A stretch of DNA of 64,000 nt from Chrysemys picta bellii. Its lineage: Eukaryota > Chordata > Testudines > Emydidae. Position numbers and translations under genes: made by a program. This document shows, one piece after another, positions 59,801 to 64,000 of this stretch (position 1 is the stretch's first letter; every line of letters starts with the position of its first letter). The DNA lies in NCBI RefSeq assembly GCF_011386835.1, contig NC_088795.1, positions 14,551,441 to 14,615,440 on the forward strand, given 5' to 3'. Under the pieces are notes generated by a model. The model was given only the letters and a program-made list of their open reading frames with translations. It searched no databases and was not told where the DNA came from.

Positions 59801-60517
59801 ATCTGTTTTATGGGAAATTTGAAAAATGGTTGTTTTCATTCTGCCATTGGAATGAAAAGAACTTTCAAAATGTCCAGCAAATTCTGAGTTTTGACCAGGT
59901 TGAGTTCCCTCCTCTCCTCCTAATGCAGATACAATCTAGTTTCTAACCAGATTATGTGCTTTGGAATCAAGACTAAGGCCTTGGCTACACTTGGCAATTC
60001 ACACCGCTGTGAGAGCTCTCTTGCAGTGCTGCAAGTACTCCACCTCTCTGAGGGGAATAGCTTGCAGTGCTGCCAGGGAGCGTGCAGCGCTGCAGGCGCT
60101 GATTACACTGACGCTTTACAGCGCTGCACTCGCTGCACTCGGGGGGGGGGGGGGCGTTTTCACACCCCTGAGCGCAGCAAGTTGCAGCGCTGTACAGCGC
60201 CAGTGTAGCCCAGGCCAAAAATGTTGAGAGGAGCCTACTGAAGGGTTGTTCTCGAATACCCCCAGGCCTGATGATCTTTAGCAAGTCATTGAAATTACAC
60301 ATTGGGCCCAATTACCCTTTTTTTTTTTAAACTCCACCCAGGGGACTTCATTAGCCGCATGTTGACGGAGGAAGAAAGCTACAAAGACACAGAGCTGGAA
60401 AAACTCTGCGACTTTGAATCTGTAGAGGTGCCAGATTCCTACACTGGACCCCATCTCTCCTTCCCACTGCTGCCTGATCATGCAACTGCCTTACTAGAAG
60501 CTTTCAAACAGAAACAT
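47747..60517 (+). CDS. PPEF2: PPEF2, serine/threonine phosphatase with EF hands, N-terminal exons (3' end outside window)
   Basis: PPEF2 (the vertebrate relative of Drosophila rdgC) is a Ser/Thr phosphatase with an N-terminal calmodulin-binding IQ motif, a PPP-type catalytic domain and C-terminal EF hands, expressed mainly in photoreceptors. Coding exons in the window: 47747-47801, 55932-56059, 58502-58559 and 60342-60517, together 139 codons. The start M-G-C-G-S-S-T fits an N-myristoylation site with Cys3 as a palmitoylation candidate. [18 protein letters not shown] (residues 19-36) is the IQ motif. E-V-P-D-S-Y-T-G-P and [12 protein letters not shown] are family signatures ahead of the catalytic core. 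No phosphatase or EF-hand exon is present before 64,000. An ERV sits antisense in the next intron. Confidence 0.95.
48350..48740. repeat. A+T-rich repeat, relative of 19,013 and 59,546
   Basis: Runs such as tttttagtttttcgaatt and atcattttgaaaaaaatcag and the end ccttgcccagctgta recall the agagctgg...ccagctct repeat. The left border is unclear. In PPEF2 intron 1. Confidence 0.4.
48929..49053. mobile_element. fold-back end of second-family Penelope element
   Basis: gagagacaaggtgggtgagg...ttggtgagagagacaagctt, then the inverse (ctctcaccaataaagatatt...cacccaccttgtctctct). Matches both ends of the element at 9,799-11,400. Confidence 0.75.
49230..49860 (+). repeat. unnamed old repeat, pair member 1
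   Basis: tactgccttcctgagtccat, tttcattgctgatcatttta and aaacatccagttaatg align in order with 58,990-59,530. About 550 bp, same direction, quite diverged. Family unknown to me. Confidence 0.6.
50872..51156. mobile_element. MITE with internal palindromes, copy 2
   Basis: agggtacatctacactac at the left mirrors gtagtgtagacctagcct at the right; internal gattcgacgtatcgcagcc and ataaatcgatccccgagag match the plan of 27,391-27,680. In PPEF2 intron 1. Confidence 0.85.
51712..51870. mobile_element. G+C-rich hAT-like fragment
   Basis: cagggcaggcgcaaccc start and gcagcaaaaaagctggcag, words shared with the end of 56,925-57,346. Right border lost. Confidence 0.5.
53070..53099 (+). CDS. candidate 30-nt in-frame cassette exon of PPEF2
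   Basis: Pyrimidine-rich acceptor (tcttctttcttctttaattcag) and consensus donor CCCAG|gtaagt enclose exactly 30 bases. Phase 1 on both sides matches the flanking PPEF2 exons, and the frame stays open, adding [10 protein letters not shown] between Lys18 and Ala19. I know of no counterpart in mammalian PPEF2. It could be alternative, lineage-specific, or a chance pair of sites. Confidence 0.4.
53440..53790 (+). mobile_element. diverged CR1 3' fragment in PPEF2 intron
   Basis: aataattagccattggaaca/acttaccaagggttgtgggg/gaagtctccatcgctggcaa and agacaggaggtcagacgagg are decayed CR1 3' wording. Starts about 340 bp after the candidate 30-nt exon. Confidence 0.7.
54241..54564. mobile_element. pogo/Tigger-like MITE, 324 bp
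   Basis: Ends tacagtagaaccttggagtt and ctcagaggttctactgta are inverted copies with TA at both edges. gttatgaaca words near both ends add to the inverted structure. Confidence 0.85.
55045..55235 (+). repeat. MIR/CORE SINE in PPEF2 intron
   Basis: ctgggttcaaatctgggctc, tgtgaccttgggcaaatccc and catctgtaaaatgagaataa in MIR order. Confidence 0.85.
55495..55740. repeat. tRNA-like fold-back repeat
   Basis: gcactcacctgggatatggg agaccaagttcaag at the left is the inverse of cttgaacctggcatcccaca tctcaggtgagtgccataac at the right. Each arm contains a B-box-like gttcaag/ttgaac. Old amniote repeat class by appearance. It lies just before the PPEF2 IQ exon. Confidence 0.65.
55932..56059 (+). CDS. PPEF2: PPEF2 coding exon with IQ motif
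   Basis: Acceptor tgtgtcacag, donor ATCAAG|gtacgg. [32 protein letters not shown]: calmodulin-binding IQ segment followed by the start of the conserved N-terminal domain. Confidence 0.97.
56160..56400 (+). repeat. MIR/CORE SINE in PPEF2 intron
   Basis: gcctgggttcagttcccaat, cttgggcaaatcacttactt, tgtacaatgggaataataca and the tail agggctttgcacatgcc. Confidence 0.85.
56925..57346. mobile_element. hAT-type element filled with a G+C-rich minisatellite
   Basis: Ends cagggccagcacatgctt and ttagagccggccctg with 8-bp flanks ttcacgtt / ttcacggt (7/8). The interior (about 56,940-57,300) is tandem gcggcgcggcgctcggcggg-like units of roughly 30 bp with runs of 7-12 G. Long open frames on both strands are by-products of this repeat. 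Confidence 0.82.
58502..58559 (+). CDS. PPEF2: PPEF2 coding exon
   Basis: Acceptor cttctacag, donor GAGA|gtaagc. [19 protein letters not shown], near-identical to mammalian PPEF2. Confidence 0.96.
58990..59530 (+). repeat. unnamed old repeat, pair member 2
   Basis: tgctgccttcctgagtagat, tttcactgctgatcacttta and aatacatccagctgatg follow the same order as 49,230-49,860. Confidence 0.6.
59546..59935. repeat. A+T-rich palindromic repeat, copy 2
   Basis: Starts tagagctgcttggaaatttt and continues with gaaatttcatttt-type runs as at 19,013-19,416. The right end is less clear. PPEF2 intron. Confidence 0.5.
59977..60219. mobile_element. MITE with gcttggctacact...agtgtagccc ends
   Basis: aaggccttggctacacttgg at the left mirrors gccagtgtagcccaggcc at the right. 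The interior repeats gcagcgctg/cagcgctgca words and holds a run of G at about 60,139-60,153. Confidence 0.8.
60342..60517 (+). CDS. PPEF2: PPEF2 coding exon
   Basis: Acceptor ctccacccag, donor AAACAT|gtaagt. R-D-F-I-S-R-M-L, then [10 protein letters not shown] and [15 protein letters not shown]. Ends just before the region that leads into the phosphatase domain. Confidence 0.96.
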
Positions 60518-60699
60518 GTAAGTACCCCCAAAGGGGGACTGTAGTGGTTCCCTCTCTTTGCACTGCCATGGAGGTGGGGTGGTAGAAGGATAATTCTAGG
60601 GGGTGATCTGCCTCTTTTTTCCCCCCAAAATATGTGGTCAGGAATATGAAGGGGAAATTTTTGAGAACATCACCTTCTTTTGCTCCACAGACCCACAGA

Positions 60700-61466
60700 A
60701 TCTACATGTGATTATTTTGGAGGCTGCTGACCAAAAAGGCGAACAGAATGTTAGGAACTATTTGGAAAGGAATAGAAAACAGACAGAAAATACCATATTG
60801 CCACTATATAAATCCATGGTGCACCCACATCTGGAGTAGTGTCCAGTTTTGGTCACCCCAGCTCAAAAAGGATGTAGTGGAACTGGAAAAGGTTCAGAGA
60901 AGGGCAACAAAAATGATTAGCGGTATGGAACAGCTTCCATATAAGGCGAGATTAAATAGATTCGAGCTGCTCAGGTTGGAAAAGAGACAGCTAAGGGGGG
61001 ATATGTTAGAGGTCTATAAAATCATGATTGGTGTGGAAAAATAACAAGTGTTATTTACCCTTTCCCAGAGTACAGAAACCGGGGGATACCCAATGAAATT
61101 AATAGGCAGCCGATTTAATACTGTACAAACCAGAGGAATTACTTTTTCACAGAGCGTGCAATTGTAGAATGCGTTGCCCTGGGAGGGTGTGATGGCCAAA
61201 AGTGTAACTGGGATTAAAAAAAAAAAATCAGGATAAGTTCATAGATCATCAGTGGCTATTAGCCAAGGATGTAACCCCATGCTCAGGGTGACCCTAAACC
61301 TCTGACTGCCAGAAGGTGGGAGAAGACTGGGTGGATCTCTCCAGAATTGCTCTGTTGTTTACGCTCCCCCGGAAGCCCTGATACTGGCCACTGTCAGAGA
61401 CAGGATACTGGGCTAGATGCACCATTGGTCTGACCCAGTGTGGCCGTCCTTATATTCTTACGTTCA
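60700..61466 (+). mobile_element. CR1 LINE 3' part (older copy) in PPEF2 intron
   Basis: Broken frames 60,603-60,839 and 60,748-61,044 together show the CR1 tail: P-L-Y-K-S-M-V-H-P-H-L-E, then Q-F-W-S-P-Q-L-K-K-D-V-V-E-L-E-K-V-Q-R-R-A-T-K. 3' sequence ends tggccgtccttatattctta, a different CR1 subfamily from 18,250-18,830. Confidence 0.88.
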
Positions 61467-61671
61467 AATTTTTGGCCTGTGTAAATGGGCACTGCTCAGT
61501 TAAAATCAATAGAGTTGGATCCATTGACACCTGTACAGACTTTGGCCTTACATATTAATCCCTGTTTGAACGGAGAGGTGAGCACCTGTTCCCCAGCGAA
61601 GCCCTCTTTGTCAACTGATCTAGGAGCAGCTTTGAAGGGACATCCATTCTCCTTGGCTGGAAGATGGAAGC

Positions 61672-62587
61672 TGTTATGCGTATAAGAAGCACACGGGATC
61701 TTTCAGGGGAAAAGGCAATACACCATGTTTATCGAAGATACAGCAATTAGCATATGCACTCAATCAGACCCCCCCCCCCCACTGTCCTGCCAGTCGATGT
61801 TATCGTTACCAGTTCAGAGTCCGGATCAATTTAGTGGCCAGCTAGATTGATCACGGGTAGGTAGGAGCCGGGTTCTGTCGGTCGCGACACGATGCTCCGC
61901 GGAAGTCTTGGCAGGACGAACCCGAAGTTTCATGGCAAGGCACCCTGTTTATATACTGATTTTCCTTCATTGGGGACCAATGAGTTTTGCACCTCATGCT
62001 GTAATCAATTGTTATTTGACGAGTGCTTGTTTTTTTAAATTGTTTTTCTCATCCTTTATCTTGTTCTTTCATCAAGTCTCTCAGGGAGTTACCCCAGGCT
62101 GGTTTTGATCACAGCTATCTTGTCCCCATTGATAGGTGCCTGTCTCATCTTTAGAGTCGTCAATCTGCCCTCTTCTAACATTTCAATAGGGGTGTGTTGC
62201 AGCCTCCTGGCACCCTTGCGTCTGTCCTCGGTTCCTCCCTAGAACATCTGAATTGATTTACACAGAACGTTTTGAACAGGAACATCAAGTTGCAAAGCAA
62301 AAGAAAAACAATCATCACATTCTTTTACTTATTTTAAAGTGCTAAACCTACAACAAAGTGGGGACCCTAAAAGGTTTGTTACTGCCTTGAAATCAGCCCA
62401 GACACAGATTCTGGCTGATGCATCTCTACCAATGGCCCATTAGGCCATTCCTTTCTGCTATTCAAAAAGGGTGGCTGGCAGGATATGGTCAAATCACACA
62501 TCAGTACATTTAATACATACTACATTATTATTCTTTATCCTTCATTCTAAATGATAGAAAATACAAACATAAAATCTTACTACTACA
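61672..62587 (-). repeat. 3' LTR of the endogenous retrovirus (916 bp)
   Basis: On the minus strand it begins TGTAGTAGTAAG straight after a polypurine tract (tcaaaaggggaaca) and ends ...CGCATAACA, so TG...CA ends. TATATAAA (plus positions 61,948-61,955) is a good TATA box, with about 275 bp left for R and U5. No canonical AATAAA; GATAAA near 61,735 may serve. Ends are inferred from these signals. Confidence 0.8.
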
Positions 62588-62606
62588 TGTTCCCCTTTTG
62601 ACCCCC
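62588..62606 (-). promoter_or_regulatory. polypurine tract (plus-strand primer site) of the ERV
   Basis: Minus strand reads ttgggggtcaaaaggggaac directly before the TG of the LTR, the standard position of a retroviral polypurine tract. Confidence 0.75.
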
Positions 62607-62626
62607 AAGAACAATTCTTGAGTGGG

Positions 62627-64000
62627 TCATATTTTATACAGCTGTTTCATAGCAATATAGTGAGAGGCAATTCGAGCTTGTGGTTGTAATTTAACAAACA
62701 TTCTTTTTGTCCAGCAGCACATACAACACATTCCTAGCAAGCAAACACAGAACAATATTAACACAACTAGTAATGGGTGAAACATAATAGACAATGTGCC
62801 CTTAGAGGTCGGGGACCAGCCTGTAAAAACATCATACCAGTGATAGGCTGTCAATTCTTTTTCAGACCTAGCAATTTTTAGCATGTCTTCATTTGCATGT
62901 AATATTTGAATGACACGCTTCCCTATATCGCTCTGTGTTTATTGTAAAAACGGAGTCACCTTTGTTTCTGACAACAAGCGATCAATTAGATCGTGCCAAT
63001 CCAGGCCAAGGGTAACAGAGAAATTAACCGGGGTGGCGGTTATAGTGCACTGTGCTTCATCTATCTTTGATAAATAGTACGTGTGATTGCTAGTCTATAA
63101 TACACGGGCATTACATCTACATTCATCCACTGGGGGTTGGCTAATACTTGCATCTTCCCAGAATACTGGTTCCCAGGATGTAACACACACACATTATCCA
63201 TTGTACAAAACACGTGTCACATTTTCTAGTTCGTCCCATACACATGTTCCCAAGGATGTGTCCTGGCTGCATGGTTCTGTGGTGACAGGTAGGGACAAGC
63301 ACACCCATTTCTGAGGGCTTCACTCCGTACACCCTCGGGTGTCCAATAATTACTTCTTTCCCAGCCCACTGACCCATAACCCGGGGTAGCCAAAAGGATC
63401 CCATGGTCAATTTTGGGAGCGGGCTCACTTTCCATATTTCTGTCTCCACAGACTGGGGGTGAGCAATATTAACAATAATTTCACCTAATAACAAATCAGG
63501 CTTAACCATGCTGGAAACATATTGCATCCATTCATGTTTGTAGGTGTCAAACAAGGACCTCTCCCATTGTTTTAAAAGATGCGTTAATACCTGAACATTC
63601 CCAGATATTACCCAAAACATTTCGTGTTCAAGTGATGCTAAACTAAGAATTTGCATCTCAGTAGATCCTATGGCCAAGGCAGTTTTATTCCCTACTTCTG
63701 TTTGTTGTTTATACAGGAGCCAGGAGGTGGTGTTCAGCCACCGCCACATATTCCATGTTGCTTTTAGGTTTCCCAGCCCTATTTGTACCAAGTCCACAGT
63801 AGCATCTGCCTGCTTGTGAATGAGACTAGCTTGCAGTTGTGACAAGGAACTTAACTTATTCTTAATTACCTTCAGGTCTACAGTATTCATAATTCCTGCT
63901 CCAAATTCAACTCCTCCTAATATGGTGTCTACTACATCTCGTTTTGCTCGGCCATTGGGGTGTTGATGTGTTTTTATCCAGGCCGTTATAATAGGAAGGG
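62627..64000 (-). pseudogene. ERV env remnant: end of surface subunit and transmembrane subunit
   Basis: The minus strand is open from the window edge to a stop at 63,141. At 63,939-63,950 it encodes Arg-Ala-Lys-Arg, a furin-type SU/TM border, followed by a Gly-rich stretch like a fusion peptide. Sequons NTT and NKT follow. Around 63,141-63,175 the coding frame changes; the next frame contains stops at 63,095-63,097 and 62,939-62,941 before its last open part (62,627-62,884), which has a long hydrophobic membrane anchor followed by a short Cys/basic tail. The TM region is about 435 codons, much longer than in gammaretroviruses, and I see no CX6CC motif, so I do not assign a genus. It cannot encode a whole Env. 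Confidence 0.85.

Larger units (their letters stand above)
61672..64000 (-). mobile_element. endogenous retrovirus, 3' end (LTR plus env), antisense in PPEF2 intron; continues past window
   Basis: Minus-strand order from the right edge: env remnant (64,000-62,627), purine-rich tract (62,588-62,606), 3' LTR (62,587-61,672). The rest of the provirus and the 5' LTR lie beyond 64,000, so completeness cannot be judged. It is antisense to PPEF2. The env carries a frame change and two stops, so it is an old copy. Confidence 0.88.

Noticed and set aside
60700..64000. Further PPEF2 exons (phosphatase core)
   Set aside because: I looked for the expected catalytic-domain signatures (GDLHGQ, GDFVDRG, RGNHE) on the + strand and found none before the window end; the space is CR1 and ERV.
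1..64000. CRISPR arrays, bacterial operons, riboswitches
   Set aside because: Split genes, GT/AG introns and vertebrate repeats show a vertebrate nuclear genome; no regularly spaced repeats of CRISPR type are present.

Overview
The window is vertebrate nuclear DNA with three neighbouring genes on the + strand in the order SDAD1 - NAAA - PPEF2, the same conserved block seen in other amniotes (human 4q21). SDAD1 and PPEF2 run off the two window edges and NAAA is complete. All three are split by introns whose GT/AG borders, phases and translated products can be followed by eye. The repeat content (CR1 LINE tails, MIR/CORE-type SINEs, many hAT and pogo-type miniature elements, fold-back Penelope elements, solo retroviral LTRs with TGTGAC...GTCACA ends) suggests a sauropsid, most likely a turtle; the species is an inference.

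Layout. 1-9.7 kb: the last eight coding exons of SDAD1 (pre-60S ribosome factor), stop at 9276. The last intron holds a 722-bp fold-back hAT element with a perfect 8-bp target duplication. 9.8-12.5 kb: intergenic, filled by a nested Penelope-like element and miniature DNA transposons. 12.64-13.33 kb: CpG island with the first exon of NAAA. 12,842-32,286: ten coding exons of NAAA (348 aa), with the catalytic Cys, Arg, Asp, Glu and Asn all present. Introns carry a 1.6-kb hAT transposon with transposase remnants, a CR1 3' end, hAT MITEs and a deleted Penelope fold-back. 32.3-38.7 kb: the 3' side of NAAA, probably an intron in the 3' UTR that hosts a Penelope-like element with reverse-transcriptase and GIY-YIG endonuclease motifs, then a 3' UTR exon split by a nest of two solo LTRs and a second Penelope copy. 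38.7-47.7 kb: mostly gene-free, with MITEs, a TA microsatellite and a cluster of three TAATCC (CRX/OTX-type) motifs. 47,747-60,517: the first coding exons of PPEF2 (start codon, IQ motif, N-terminal domain, none of the phosphatase core), plus a strong-looking 30-nt candidate cassette exon. 60.7-64 kb: a CR1 tail, then the 3' LTR and part of the env of an endogenous retrovirus inserted antisense in a PPEF2 intron; the provirus continues past the window end.

The genes do not form an operon or a common pathway: SDAD1 acts in ribosome assembly, NAAA hydrolyses N-acylethanolamines in the lysosome, and PPEF2 is a calcium-linked phosphatase of photoreceptors. The items most worth a second look are the perfect 30-bp intronic hairpin at 4031-4108, the fold-back design of every longer Penelope and transposase-type hAT copy, the 30-nt PPEF2 microexon, the triple TAATCC cluster, and the mobile-element nest inside the NAAA 3' UTR.
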